Source of the DNA: Parvimonas sp. oral taxon 110 str. F0139
GTDB lineage: Bacteria; Bacillota; Clostridia; Tissierellales; Peptoniphilaceae
Length of the DNA: 64,000 nucleotides
NCBI RefSeq assembly: GCF_000214475.1
Contig: NZ_AFII01000002.1
Span: 620,001 to 684,000, forward strand
Direction: 5' to 3'
Shown here one piece after another: positions 30,551 through 39,516 of this stretch (its first letter is position 1; each line of letters starts with the position of its first letter). The position numbers were made by a program, and so were the translations under genes. A model generated the notes under the pieces. That model saw only the letters and a program-made list of their open reading frames with translations. It made no database searches and had not been told where the DNA came from.

Positions 30551-31316
30551 AGTTATTCACCCCGTTTAACATGATTTGAGCTTGATTTATTTTTTCAGCA
30601 AAAGTTAAGTTGTCGTCACTTCCTTTATAAATTTCGTGATAAACTCTACCGTCTTTTATGAAAATTACTCTTTTTGCAAAAGCAGCGCATTTTACAGAAT
30701 GAGTAACCATTAAAACTGTTTGTCCACTGTTATTTATATCGCAGAAAGTTTTCATAACTATATCTGCAGACTTTGAGTCCAAAGCCCCTGTTGGTTCGTC
30801 TGCAAGAAGCAAATCAGGTTTAGTTATAATTGCTCTTGCAATTGCAACTCTTTGTTTTTGTCCGCCTGAAACTTGATAAGGATATTTATCCAAAACTTCA
30901 CTTATCTTTAAGAGAGGAGCTATCTCTCCTACTTTTTCATTCATTATAGCTGGTTTAATATCTGATAAAACAAGTGGAAGATAAATATTGTCTCTATTTG
31001 AAAAAGAGTCCAATAAATTAAAATCTTGGAAAACAAATCCCAACTTTTCACGTCTAAAACTTGCAACTTCTGAATTGCTTAAAGAATTTACATTCTTTCC
31101 TCCAATAAAAACTGATCCTTCAGTTGCCTTATCTAATGTTGCTATTATATTTAAAAGAGTTGTTTTTCCACTTCCAGATTCTCCCATAACAGCTATAAAT
31201 TCTCCTTTTTCAACAGAAAAATTTACATCTCTAAGGGCTTCAGTTTTTACACGTCCCATTCCTCCATAAATCTTTTTTAAATTTTTAACATCTAATATAT
31301 TCATAATTACCTCCAA
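30540..31316 (-). CDS. Bce-type ABC transporter ATP-binding protein
   Basis: 258 residues. Walker [14 protein letters not shown]-loop [20 protein letters not shown], signature [14 protein letters not shown], Walker [16 protein letters not shown]. The [11 protein letters not shown] stretch is characteristic of BceA/YxdL-type proteins (LolD-like branch). It overlaps the permease start by 11 bases. It powers peptide-antibiotic detoxification and sensing together with the permease. The matching kinase and regulator lie 3 kb upstream on the same strand. Confidence 0.93.
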   Translation of the reverse strand: MEVIMNILDVKNLKKIYGGMGRVKTEALRDVNFSVEKGEFIAVMGESGSGKTTLLNIIATLDKATEGSVFIGGKNVNSLSNSEVASFRREKLGFVFQDFNLLDSFSNRDNIYLPLVLSDIKPAIMNEKVGEIAPLLKISEVLDKYPYQVSGGQKQRVAIARAIITKPDLLLADEPTGALDSKSADIVMKTFCDINNSGQTVLMVTHSVKCAAFAKRVIFIKDGRVYHEIYKGSDDNLTFAEKINQAQIMLNGVNNYEK

Positions 31317-31394
31317 AAAATATTATTTTCGTTTACAATAATATTTTAGCAAAAATTTTTAGGACAAACATTTATCTAATATTACAAAAACAAA

Positions 31395-31425
31395 AATAAC
31401 CTTACAATTTTGTAAGGTTATTGAA
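31395..31425 (-). terminator. Hairpin upstream of the bceA-like gene
   Basis: AATAACCTTACAA (31395-31407) / TTGTAAGGTTATT (31410-31422). On the minus strand a T-rich run follows. It could end the upstream operon or act as an attenuator for bceAB. Confidence 0.7.
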
Positions 31426-31438
31426 ATGTTGGATAAAA

Positions 31439-31660
31439 ATTCACGTCATAGCATTATGCAAAGAAAAGCCCTTGACACGTCATTTCGACCGAAACGGAAC
31501 ATAGTGAAGTGAAGCGAATCTAGCCCTAACTTTTGTTGTTTATTCATAAACAACAAAAAAGTAGGTCTGACGGGGTCGTTGTATCTTTGATACAATGACT
31601 CTGGAGATCTCACACAATTATTTGTTTACAAATAATTGTAAGTCCTGTAAAGGACTTCTA
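31439..31660. repeat. Mosaic palindromic intergenic repeat, copy 3 (half element)
   Basis: Starts with the terminal block TTCACGTCATAGCATTATG, then ACACGTCATTTCGACCGAAA, GAAGTGAAGCGAATCTAGCC, CTAAC, a long hairpin (TTTTGTTGTTTA at 31531-31542 with TTCA loop), AAGTAGGTCTGACGGGGTCG, hairpin TTGTATC/GATACAA, GGAGATCTCACA, hairpin ACAATTATTTGT/ACAAATAATTGT and AGTCCTGTAAAGGACT. It sits exactly where the Bce module is split. Confidence 0.88.
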
Positions 31661-31740
31661 AAAAATATAATAATTAAATACAATTACTATGTAAATCTCT
31701 CAAAGCCCCTTTAAATAATGAAATTCCCATTAGTCTTACA

Positions 31741-32391
31741 TTATTTTTCAACTAAGTTAAAACTCTCGTCAATTAAGATCTTGACCAAATCCAAATCCAT
31801 ATCTGAATCCAATAATATTGTAATCCAGTATTTTTTATTCATATGATATGCAGGGAAAAAATGCTTTTTATCAATCAGATTTTCTATAAGATCAGGATTA
31901 AGTTTTACATTTAAAACATCAATCTTTCCGCTTTTCTCCAATCCCAAAGTCTTATAAGGAATGGACATAAAAATTCCATACCATTTTTTACTATTTGGAG
32001 TCTTTATCGTCGCATGATTATTATCTTCCCAAGGCTCTTCTGGAATTGTTCCGTATTTTTCCTTTACATAGTCTAGTAATAATTTTCTATAATCCAAAGA
32101 TGTAAAACAGCTATTTACAATATCCTCAATAAGTTCATTAACTTTTTTTCTAATTTTTGAAACAAATTTACCCTTGCTGTCTAAAACATTAAATAAAATA
32201 TATTCTTCATTAAAAGGTAATTCAATAACATTTACCTCAAAAGAGTCTTTGCCTATTTTAACAATCACATTAAAATTTTCTACATCAATATCTGATTGTA
32301 AAATATAATAATCTCCAGTCTTTGAAAAACCATATGCAATTGCAAGTTTAGAATTAAAAATATTTTTATCAAATAACTCATTATAAAACAT
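31741..32391 (-). CDS. MmcQ/YjbR family protein
   Basis: 216 residues. The C-terminal half (about 95-216) has the YjbR/CyaY-like family pattern: YGTIPEEPWEDNNHATIKTP, KKWYGIFMSI, NVKLNPDLIENLIDKKHFFP, AYHMNKKYWITILLD. The N-terminal 90 residues are an extra beta-rich segment also seen in longer family members. Some members are described as DNA-binding, but function is not established. It follows the ParB-like gene by 10 bases through a junction identical to that between the kinase and fic genes. Confidence 0.85.
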   Translation of the reverse strand: MFYNELFDKNIFNSKLAIAYGFSKTGDYYILQSDIDVENFNVIVKIGKDSFEVNVIELPFNEEYILFNVLDSKGKFVSKIRKKVNELIEDIVNSCFTSLDYRKLLLDYVKEKYGTIPEEPWEDNNHATIKTPNSKKWYGIFMSIPYKTLGLEKSGKIDVLNVKLNPDLIENLIDKKHFFPAYHMNKKYWITILLDSDMDLDLVKILIDESFNLVEK

Positions 32392-32400
32392 AAAAATCTC

Positions 32401-33006
32401 CTAATCTATATTAAAATAGCTATCACAAAAATCAATCCACAAATTTTTATAATCAATATGAGATACGAGTTTTAAGTCTTTTATTGTAAAGATATTTCTT
32501 TTCTTTGCTTGAGAAACAAAGTAGTTGGTATCATTGTCAAATTCAGTTTCTATGGCGTGAACAGTTTTAAAATTATTTAAAAAAGCAATAAATAGCCTTG
32601 TATGTCCGTCAACGCAGATATATCCGTCATCGGATTTTACAACTTGAATTACAATATCCTTAGAATTTTTAATAAAATTTTCGAGTGCATTTACTTTATC
32701 TTCATCAATATAAAATTGAGATGGTTGAATTTTATCTACTTCTAAAGTTAAAGCTGGCTTCTTTTCAAAAGAAATAATTTTTTTATTATTCTCATCAAAA
32801 AAATTTAATATATGTGGAGAATAATACCTAAAATACTCAATGAGTTTTTTAAAATTTTTTCTATTTTTTCCTTTCACAAAAGCACTGTCACTAGAAATTA
32901 TTTCAATTTCATAAGGTTCTTCGTCAATTAAAAAGGCTCCCCTTTGATTTAAAACAATCTGTGAAAATAAGGGATTTTTGTATTCTGTAACTCTTTTAAT
33001 CTCCAT
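32401..33006 (-). CDS. ParB/sulfiredoxin-fold domain protein
   Basis: 201 residues. A ParB-like nucleotide-binding core lies at about 85-150: LTLEVDKIQPSQFYIDEDKV, then DDGYICVDGHTRLFIAFLNN. The GHTR stretch corresponds to the GxxR/GEHR box used by CTPase/kinase members. There is no helix-turn-helix as in chromosomal ParB, so it is not a centromere-binding protein. N-terminal 80 residues unrecognised. It sits between fic and YjbR genes in one operon; substrate unknown. Its last codons and downstream bases duplicate those of the histidine kinase gene. Confidence 0.7.
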   Translation of the reverse strand: MEIKRVTEYKNPLFSQIVLNQRGAFLIDEEPYEIEIISSDSAFVKGKNRKNFKKLIEYFRYYSPHILNFFDENNKKIISFEKKPALTLEVDKIQPSQFYIDEDKVNALENFIKNSKDIVIQVVKSDDGYICVDGHTRLFIAFLNNFKTVHAIETEFDNDTNYFVSQAKKRNIFTIKDLKLVSHIDYKNLWIDFCDSYFNID

Positions 33007-33015
33007 TTGTTTTTC

Positions 33016-33822
33016 CTATATATGCAAATCTCTATTTTTTAATATATTTTTTTCACCAAGTAATAAATTTCTTAAAAATTTTTCTAAATACTCTGTAGTT
33101 TCAAAAACACCATTTTTTAAATCATTGTAATTCGCTCTGACCAATGCATTTCTAAAATACCAAGAATGTTCTGAAAATAACTCATTTCCAACTTCAAAGC
33201 CAAGAGTTTTAAGATATTTTATAAAGAAAACAGCAGTTGTTCTTGTATTTCCCTCTGCAAAAACATGTATTTGCCATAGCCTTGACACAAAAAGAGCTAA
33301 ATGCTTTATTATCTCATCCATATTCAAATTTTTGTAATTAAAACTTTTTTCTTGAGATAAATCATACTCTAGAGTTTTAAAAAGTTCGCTAAAACTTCCA
33401 TAAGTAACACTTTTTTCATTTAAAATCCACTCTTTTTTTGTGATATTATATTCTCTTATTTGTCCTGCATGAGAGTAAATACCTTTAAATAATCTATAGT
33501 GAATGGATAAATATTCATTTGGTGTAAAAGAAAAAGCAGGTTCTGTAATAATTCTTGTAATTCGTAAAGCTACTTCATCAGCTTCCTTATTTCTCTCTTC
33601 ATCTCTGCTAGGTTTTTCTTCATAATAAGCAGTAATCATTTTTTCAGCTTGCTTTAGGGATATTTCTCCCTCAATATTTTGTTTTGCAGTTTCAATTAAA
33701 TATTTTGAAGGCTTAATTCCGTCAACATCTTGAAGTCCGATACCGATACTCCAAGCATATGCTTTTTCTTTCTTTTCAGGTTCTGTATGTTTAATATATT
33801 CTTCAAAAAAATCTTTTTCCAT
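33016..33822 (-). CDS. Fic family protein (AMPylase-type)
   Basis: 268 residues. The Fic core motif is HVFAEGNTRTTAVFFIKYL (about 191-209), matching HxFx(D/E)GNxR with catalytic His and both Arg/Asn positions kept. The flap region fits GQIREYNITKKEW. An N-terminal helix (LIETAKQNIEGEISLKQAEK) sits where VbhA-like inhibitory segments occur, but the usual Ser/Thr of the inhibitory motif is Lys47 (KQNIEG). Fic enzymes transfer AMP or other groups to proteins. It is 10 bases downstream of the kinase gene and shares its operon. Confidence 0.9.
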   Translation of the reverse strand: MEKDFFEEYIKHTEPEKKEKAYAWSIGIGLQDVDGIKPSKYLIETAKQNIEGEISLKQAEKMITAYYEEKPSRDEERNKEADEVALRITRIITEPAFSFTPNEYLSIHYRLFKGIYSHAGQIREYNITKKEWILNEKSVTYGSFSELFKTLEYDLSQEKSFNYKNLNMDEIIKHLALFVSRLWQIHVFAEGNTRTTAVFFIKYLKTLGFEVGNELFSEHSWYFRNALVRANYNDLKNGVFETTEYLEKFLRNLLLGEKNILKNRDLHI

Positions 33823-33831
33823 AAAATTCTC

Positions 33832-34734
33832 CTAATCTATATTAAAATAGACTTTTACACTTGTTCCTTCATCTAATTTTGATTCCAATTTAACTTTTTG
33901 CCCTAATTTATCTAAAATTTGTTTCACTAAAAATAGACCTATTCCTGTTGATTTTTGATTTTGTCTTCCGTTAAAGCCTGAATATCCCTTGTCAAAAATT
34001 TTAGGTAAATCCGAATCCTTAATTCCTATTCCATTGTCTTTTATTTCAAGATAGTTTTCTTTTTCGTTAAAAGATATTGAAACAATCCCATTCTTAGTAT
34101 ATTTTATTGCATTTGATAAAAGTTGTTCAATTACTACCATACACCATTTGCTGTCTGTAATTACTTTTACATTAAGCTTTTCATATTCAAGTTTTATATT
34201 GTTTGAAATAAAGAGAATTGCGTATTTTTTGATTAAAGGTCTAATAATATCGTCTAAATTCACAAGTGAAATATCCATATCCGTATTGTGATTGGCCATT
34301 TTAAGATAACTTAAAGCCATATTTGTATAGTCTTCAATATAAATCAACTCTTTTTTTATATTTTTTATATTTTCATTTTCAATATCGCCATCGCATATTA
34401 ATTTACCTGCAGTTATCGGTGTTTTTATCTGATGAATCCAAACTAAAAAATACTCTTGTAATTCTTTTTCCTTTGCCAAAAAGTCATTTCTTAAATTTAA
34501 ATTAGATTCTTCAAGTTCTTGTATCTGATTTTTTAGTTTTTCCTCTTTTTTGTTTAAGAAAGCCATAAATACAAGATATACCAAATAGAAAAAAACTATT
34601 ATTTCAAAAGCTAAGAAGTAACTTTCAAAGCTTAAATTCATGAGTAAAAAAACAACCCAAAATACTGATAATATAAAAATTGTTGTTACCGTTACAGGTA
34701 AAATTTTTGAAATATAATTTTTAAATTTATCCAT
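33832..34734 (-). CDS. Bce-type intramembrane-sensing histidine kinase
   Basis: 300 residues. Two membrane segments near the N-terminus (about 13-32 and 38-58) with almost no extracellular loop, as in BceS. H-box LVWIHQIKTPITAGKL (His about 102), N-box IEQLLSNAIKYTKNG, G1 IKDNGIGIKDSDL, F-box IFDKGYSG, G2 STGIGLFLVKQIL. Such kinases sense peptide antibiotics through their BceAB transporter. It starts 2 bases after the regulator gene ends. The cognate transporter is probably that at 28.6-31.3 kb. Confidence 0.92.
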   Translation of the reverse strand: MDKFKNYISKILPVTVTTIFILSVFWVVFLLMNLSFESYFLAFEIIVFFYLVYLVFMAFLNKKEEKLKNQIQELEESNLNLRNDFLAKEKELQEYFLVWIHQIKTPITAGKLICDGDIENENIKNIKKELIYIEDYTNMALSYLKMANHNTDMDISLVNLDDIIRPLIKKYAILFISNNIKLEYEKLNVKVITDSKWCMVVIEQLLSNAIKYTKNGIVSISFNEKENYLEIKDNGIGIKDSDLPKIFDKGYSGFNGRQNQKSTGIGLFLVKQILDKLGQKVKLESKLDEGTSVKVYFNID

Positions 34735-34736
34735 TT

Positions 34737-35417
34737 CTACTCCGTTTTAGAATTTAGATAATACCCACTTCCCTTTTTGGTTTGGATAAAATCATTTAAA
34801 TTAATATCTGCAAATTTTTTTCTAAGTCTTGTTATATTGACTGCTAAAGTATTGTCGTCAATATAATCATCTCCATGCCAACATTTTTCCATAATTGACT
34901 CCCTTGAAGCAACTCCTCCTTTGGCTTTAAAAAGAGTTTCCAAAATCATTGTTTCCGTATTTGTAAGGGAAATTTCGTTGTCATTATATTTAATAATATT
35001 CTTATCCATATATAAAAATACATTTGCAAAACTTAAAAATTCAAAGTCCTTTGTAAAATCATAACTTCTTCTCAAGATTGCTTTGATTTTTGCCAAAGTT
35101 ACATTCAAATCTATCGGCTTAGTTATATAGTCGTCAGCTCCGAATTGAATCCCCATTACAATATCGATATTTTCACTCTTTGAAGAAATGAAAATAATTG
35201 GAACATTTGAATGTTTACGGATTTCTTCACACCAAAAATAGCCATTATTATATGGCAACATAATATCCATTAAAACCAAATGTGGTTGGTATTCGATAAA
35301 TTCTTCGACTATTTGATTGAAATTTGAAATCCCCTTTACTTCATAATTCCAAAGCAAAAGTTCCTTTTTCAACATTTCAAATATATTTTCATCATCTTCG
35401 ACAATTAAAATTTTCAA
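34737..35417 (-). CDS. OmpR-family response regulator, BceR-like
   Basis: 226 residues from the TTG at 35417. This start is chosen because AAAGGAG lies 8 bases ahead; the in-frame GTG at 35426 overlaps that site. Receiver domain: LIVEDDENIF (acidic pocket), LVLMDIMLPYNNG (phospho-Asp), IFISSKSE and DDYITKPID (Lys). Winged helix: TNTETMILETLFKAKGGVAS, then VNITRLRKKF and TKKGSGYYL. It pairs with the downstream kinase. Confidence 0.93.
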   Translation of the reverse strand: MKILIVEDDENIFEMLKKELLLWNYEVKGISNFNQIVEEFIEYQPHLVLMDIMLPYNNGYFWCEEIRKHSNVPIIFISSKSENIDIVMGIQFGADDYITKPIDLNVTLAKIKAILRRSYDFTKDFEFLSFANVFLYMDKNIIKYNDNEISLTNTETMILETLFKAKGGVASRESIMEKCWHGDDYIDDNTLAVNITRLRKKFADINLNDFIQTKKGSGYYLNSKTE

Positions 35418-35455
35418 AAATATCACTCCTTTGAGTATTTTTTAAACTATTAATA

Positions 35456-35955
35456 TTAATAGAAAAATTTATTAGCTCTTAAAAGGTTAATTGTATTAAC
35501 TATTTTTTGAATATTGCTTTTTGAAGAATTCAATTCAAAATAAAATGAAAAAGCAATATCTTCCTCTGAAGAGTTTTTAATTTTGTTTTTTATTGTTTCC
35601 TTTTCATCAAAAAATTCATTTTTAAAATCCAATAAAAAATTTTCTACACCATAGACATCATATTTTAAATCAAGAGCTTCAAGACTACTAAAATTATATG
35701 ACAAGGCTTGTTCCTTTTTAATTTTGACGTTATGGCTATATTAAAAAATCCAATTTCAATATCACATAATCCATTCAAAGTTAGAACTTTTATAGGATAA
35801 GCTTCTCGAATCCAATTTCCATTTTCTATATGATAATGGTCATTATACCAACCAGAGTCGATAGATAAACTTTGATTTTTTAGTGATGAAGTTAATACTT
35901 CTGCAATTTTTTCGATATTTGAATAAAAATTCTGTAAATCATTTAAAAATTCCAT
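35456..35955 (-). CDS. Unknown protein, frame broken by a one-base loss
   Basis: Two frames form one gene. The first (from the ATG at 35955, GTGGAG seven bases ahead) begins MEFLNDLQNFYSNIEKIAEV and runs on to FFNIAITSKLK. The other frame continues KKEQALSYNFSSLEALDLKY and on to NLLRANKFFY. Adding one base in the T5 run at 35715-35719 joins them to about 166 residues. I do not recognise the family; no signal peptide or membrane segment. It ends 38 bases before the regulator start and may be co-transcribed with it. Confidence 0.65.
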
Positions 35956-36152
35956 AAAACTCTCCACTTGAAAATTTAAAAAATTAAAAGATAGTTTATC
36001 TTTTTATTATTAACTAGATAAATTGATTCTAAAATAATTCTTTTAAATAAGTATAGCATAATTATTATTTTAGTTAAAGTAAAATGTAGTCATCTAAAAG
36101 CAAATATGGTAGAATTATTATAATAAAATTAAATTAGAAATAGGAGTAAAAA

Positions 36153-36626
36153 ATGAAAAATAAATTTGGAATATACTTAATGATAGGAATAATTTTTATA
36201 TTGTTTTTGTGCTCAGGCTTTTATATAGCCTATACTGTCTTATCTTATAATGATTTATACTTTGGGACATATATGTTTTTTTCTTTATCAATTTTAGGTT
36301 ATTTCATTTTAGCATATATTATTCTTACTAGAATTCTATTTAGATTAAAATTTTGTAATGAAATGATTTGTTATTTTAATGGTGATAAATTATATACTTC
36401 AAATCATTTATTTCCAATTGATACAGATAGAATAGAAACTGTTATGATTAAATATACATCTAAATATAGAAGCAATCGTGCTTATAAGGTTTCTATTAAA
36501 ATAAAAGATAGATTTTTTAGATATACTTTTGGAATCGGACATATCTCAGAGGATAAAGAGCAAAAAAAATATGACTATTTTTTAAAAGAATTAAAAAAAC
36601 GTCATATTGATTATGAAATTAAATAA
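36153..36626 (+). CDS. Small membrane protein, PH-like C-terminus
   Basis: 157 residues. Two membrane segments (about 7-30 and 40-62), then a cytoplasmic beta-rich domain: CNEMICYFNGDKLYTSNHLF, DRIETVMIKYTSKYRSNRAY. This is the pattern of YcxB/DUF-type PH-like membrane proteins. Function unknown. A TGGTAGAAT extended -10 lies at 36107-36115. It converges on the GNAT gene. Confidence 0.65.
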   Translation: MKNKFGIYLMIGIIFILFLCSGFYIAYTVLSYNDLYFGTYMFFSLSILGYFILAYIILTRILFRLKFCNEMICYFNGDKLYTSNHLFPIDTDRIETVMIKYTSKYRSNRAYKVSIKIKDRFFRYTFGIGHISEDKEQKKYDYFLKELKKRHIDYEIK

Positions 36627-36629
36627 ATA

Positions 36630-37076
36630 TTACAATACAAATTTATAGATGCTTTTATGTGTTTCTTTGTCGTTTATTCTCATATCATTATCTTCGGGCA
36701 ATTCAAAGATTCCTAAAAACTCTCCATTTAGGTATTCACATATCTTATTTGAAGCGTGGTTATCGGGATTTGTGGTGATATACAAATATTCCATATCATG
36801 CTTTTTTGCCAGTTCAAAAAGGAGTTTACAGGCTTTTGCAGAATAGTGATTACCTCTGTATTTTTCGTCAATTGTGTATCCTATATGTCCACCATAATAC
36901 AGACCTTCACTATATCCAATTCTCAAATCACATTTCCCCATTTTATTTCCTTTTAAGTCGCATATATAAAAGCTATAAGCTGGAACCCAATTAATAGCTA
37001 AATTTCCGGCATAAGTTTTTTCTAAAACTAATTTTATTTCATCATTTTGTAAAAAAGAAGTATCTAAAAATTCCAT
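36630..37076 (-). CDS. GNAT family N-acetyltransferase
   Basis: 148 residues from the ATG at 37076 (GGAGG six bases ahead; the upstream TTG overlaps that site). GNAT features: GGHIGYTIDEKYRGNHYSAK, KACKLLFELAKKHDMEYLYI and ITTNPDNHASNKICEYLNGE, where the NxxSxKICE stretch is the usual RimJ/RimL-like motif B. Probably acetylates an N-terminus or small molecule. Stop codon only 3 bases from the convergent membrane-protein gene. Confidence 0.87.
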   Translation of the reverse strand: MEFLDTSFLQNDEIKLVLEKTYAGNLAINWVPAYSFYICDLKGNKMGKCDLRIGYSEGLYYGGHIGYTIDEKYRGNHYSAKACKLLFELAKKHDMEYLYITTNPDNHASNKICEYLNGEFLGIFELPEDNDMRINDKETHKSIYKFVL

Positions 37077-37174
37077 AAGCACCTCCAAATTGATTTATTA
37101 CATTTTACCAAATTTTAAAGAAAATCTCCACTTTTTAATATAAATATTTGATTTATATTTATGAGTTCAAATTT

Positions 37175-37583
37175 AATGTATCTGCGATACATTCACTTTT
37201 GCTAAAGCAAAAGTATGAGATCTTCGCAGTCGATTGTACTCAAATCAAAGATTTGAACAATCTTTGCGTCAGCCCTACTTTTGTTTACAAGTAAACAAAG
37301 TTAGGGCTAGATTCGCTTCGCTTCACTTCGCTATGCTTCGTTTTGTTACGGTCGAAATGACGTATAAGGAGAAAGCTTCGTTTAATAGCCAGACGTTAAA
37401 AGTAAATAAACATCAAAAATACTTTATACATAATAAAAAATTTACATAATTATATTAATACATGTTATATAAAATAAACTAATTCACGTCATAGCACTTT
37501 GAAAAGCAAAACTTCTCAGCACGTCATCTCGAACGTAGTCGAGAGATCTCACACTTATGCTTGTATATAAATCGTAGATACAT
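37175..37583. repeat. Mosaic palindromic intergenic repeat, copy 4 (both halves)
   Basis: Left half: AATGTATCTGCGATACATT; hairpin ACTTTTGC/GCAAAAGT; GAGATCTTCGCAGTCGA; hairpin GATTGT...ACAATC; GCGTCAGCCCTACTTTT; hairpin TTTGTTTAC/GTAAACAAA (37280-37299); AGTTAGGGCTAGATTCGC; GTCGAAATGACGTATAAGG; AATAGCCAGACGTTAA. Then AT-rich spacer. Right half: AATTCACGTCATAGCACTTTG, ACGTCATCTCGA, GAGAGATCTCACACTTATGC, ATCGTAGATACATT. Confidence 0.88.
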
Positions 37584-37620
37584 TAAATAATTAAAGCTTC
37601 AATACTAATTTCCCCACAAA

Positions 37621-37650
37621 AAAACAAAACCATGTCGGTTTTGTTTTTCA
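37621..37650 (-). terminator. Terminator after pta
   Basis: AAAACAAAACC (37621-37631) / GGTTTTGTTTT (37637-37647) around ATGTC; T-run on the minus strand. Confidence 0.82.
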
Positions 37651-37658
37651 AAAATATA

Positions 37659-38630
37659 TTAAATACTTTGTGCAGCGGTAATTACTGCAAGTTTGTAAAC
37701 ATCTTCTTCGTTACAACCTCTTGAAAGGTCTGATATAGGTTTGTTAAGTCCTTGTAAGATTGGTCCTATTGCTTCAAAACCTCCAAGTCTTTGTGCAATT
37801 TTGTATCCGATATTTCCTGATTGTAAATCAGGGAAAATAAATACATTTGCGTGTCCTGCAACTTTTGAGCCTTTTGCCTTTTGTTCCCCTACTGATGGAA
37901 CTATTGCAGCATCGAATTGTAATTCTCCGTCCAATGATAAATCGGGTGCTAATTCTTTCGCCATTTGTGTAGCGTCAGCAATTTTTTGTGAAAGTTCGTG
38001 TTTTGCAGAACCTTTTGTAGAGAAGCTAAGCATTGCAACTTTTGGATCTATGCCAAATAATTCTGCTGTTTTTGCAGTTTCAACGGCAATTTCAGCTAAT
38101 TCTTTTGCTTCTAAAGTAATATTGATAGCAATGTCTGCAAATACATATCTTTCTCCATTTTTTCCAAGCATAACCATTGCTCCACTTGTTCTTGAAACAT
38201 TTGGTTTAGTCTTTACGATTTGAAGTGCAGGTCTTACTGTATCTCCTGTTGAGTGAATAGCACCACTAACCATTCCGTCAGCCTTTCCAACTTGTACCAT
38301 CATTGTTCCATAGTAATTTACATCTTTTAAAAATGTTTCAGCTTCTTCTTTTGTATTTTTTCCTTTTCTACGTTCAACAAATTTTTCAACTAATTCATCA
38401 AAATCTTCCGCTTTTGTTGGATCAATTATTTCAATATCATCAATACAGACATTTAATTCTTTAGCTGTTTTTTTGATTTCTTCAACATTTCCCAAAACTA
38501 TTGGAGTTAGTAAACCGTCTTTTTTTAATCTAACACAAGCACCTAAAACTCTCTTATCTTCTCCTTCAGGAAATACAATTTTCTTGTTTGTTCCTTTAAT
38601 CTTTGCTGTTAATTCTTCAAAAATATTCAT
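37659..38630 (-). CDS. pta: Phosphate acetyltransferase
   Basis: 323 residues, single PTA_PTB domain. Family motifs: KKIVFPEGEDKRVLGACVRL, ADGMVSGAIHSTGDTVRPAL, MLSFSTKGSAKHE, DGELQFDAAIVPSVGEQKAK and GHANVFIFPDLQSGNIGYKI. It converts acetyl-CoA and phosphate to acetyl phosphate for ATP formation with acetate kinase. ackA is not in the window. It follows dagK by 9 bases, as the last gene of the parA operon. Confidence 0.97.
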   Translation of the reverse strand: MNIFEELTAKIKGTNKKIVFPEGEDKRVLGACVRLKKDGLLTPIVLGNVEEIKKTAKELNVCIDDIEIIDPTKAEDFDELVEKFVERRKGKNTKEEAETFLKDVNYYGTMMVQVGKADGMVSGAIHSTGDTVRPALQIVKTKPNVSRTSGAMVMLGKNGERYVFADIAINITLEAKELAEIAVETAKTAELFGIDPKVAMLSFSTKGSAKHELSQKIADATQMAKELAPDLSLDGELQFDAAIVPSVGEQKAKGSKVAGHANVFIFPDLQSGNIGYKIAQRLGGFEAIGPILQGLNKPISDLSRGCNEEDVYKLAVITAAQSI

Positions 38631-38639
38631 AATTACCCC

Positions 38640-39516
38640 CTACATTATTAATTCCACTTTTTTATCATTTACTATAAATTCAACTTCAGCAAGTCCAGAC
38701 ATATCTTCTCCGTCAAAGTTAATTTCGATATTCTCTGAAATTATTTTTATTTTTTAGCTTTGAAATAAGAAGTAATGTCCTCGTTTACATGAGTTGCATT
38801 TACGATTGTCTTTATTTTTTTATTATATCAAATTTTGATTTGTATTTAATAGCACATATGTCTAGAAGTCCATCTTGCATATCAGCTGATGGCAATAAAT
38901 TTAATTTCCCTCCAAATTTACTTCCAATACCTATTGCAATCAAAAAATAGTCATCCTCATATTCAGCATCGTCAACGATTATCTTATATCTCTTTCTTTT
39001 ATGTCCAAATAAGGCAAGAAGAATTGCTACTTTATATGCAAAACCACTTGGAATTAACTTTTTTACTTTATGTGCATAGATATTAACTTCAGCACCAAAA
39101 CCTACACAGGCAACGTTGAAAAAAGTCTTATCAACAAATGAGCCGTAATCAACTAATATAGTTTCTCCTCTTATAATTTTTTCCATACAAACTACAAAAT
39201 TACAAGATTCATTCAGACTATTCATATAGTCATTTCCTGTACCCGCAGGAATTACTCCAAGCTTTAAATTATTTTTTATAGCCACATCGCCTACTTCGTT
39301 GATAGTTCCGTCTCCACCAACTGCGATTAATTCATTAAAACCATCTTTAACTGCATTTTCAGCAATAAAAACGGATTCACCTTCTTTGGTTGAGCATTTA
39401 ATATCATAATCAAAATCTAAGTTTTTATCCTTAAGATAATTTTCTATAGCATCCTTAAAATCAAATTTTTTAAAACCTGATGCATTAGGATTTAAAATAA
39501 ACATCAATTTTCTCAT
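38640..39516 (-). CDS. Diacylglycerol kinase-like lipid kinase (YegS/DagK), two frame breaks
   Basis: The main frame (234 codons to 38812) starts RKLMFILNPNASGFKKFDFK and has the nucleotide motif AVGGDGTINEV and GVIPAGTGNDYMNSL, plus a second domain to KSKFDIIKK. Restoring one T in the T7 run at 38815-38821 and one in the T6 run at 38750-38755 extends it through KTIVNATHVNEDITSYFKAK and FDGEDMSGLAEVEFIVND to a stop at 38640, about 292 residues. This matches the usual 290-300 and its conserved DGE motif. It phosphorylates lipids such as diacylglycerol. Confidence 0.87.

Noticed and set aside
37234..37449. 71-codon ORF on the plus strand
   Set aside because: It lies wholly inside mosaic repeat copy 4; the reading frame is a by-product of the repeat blocks.
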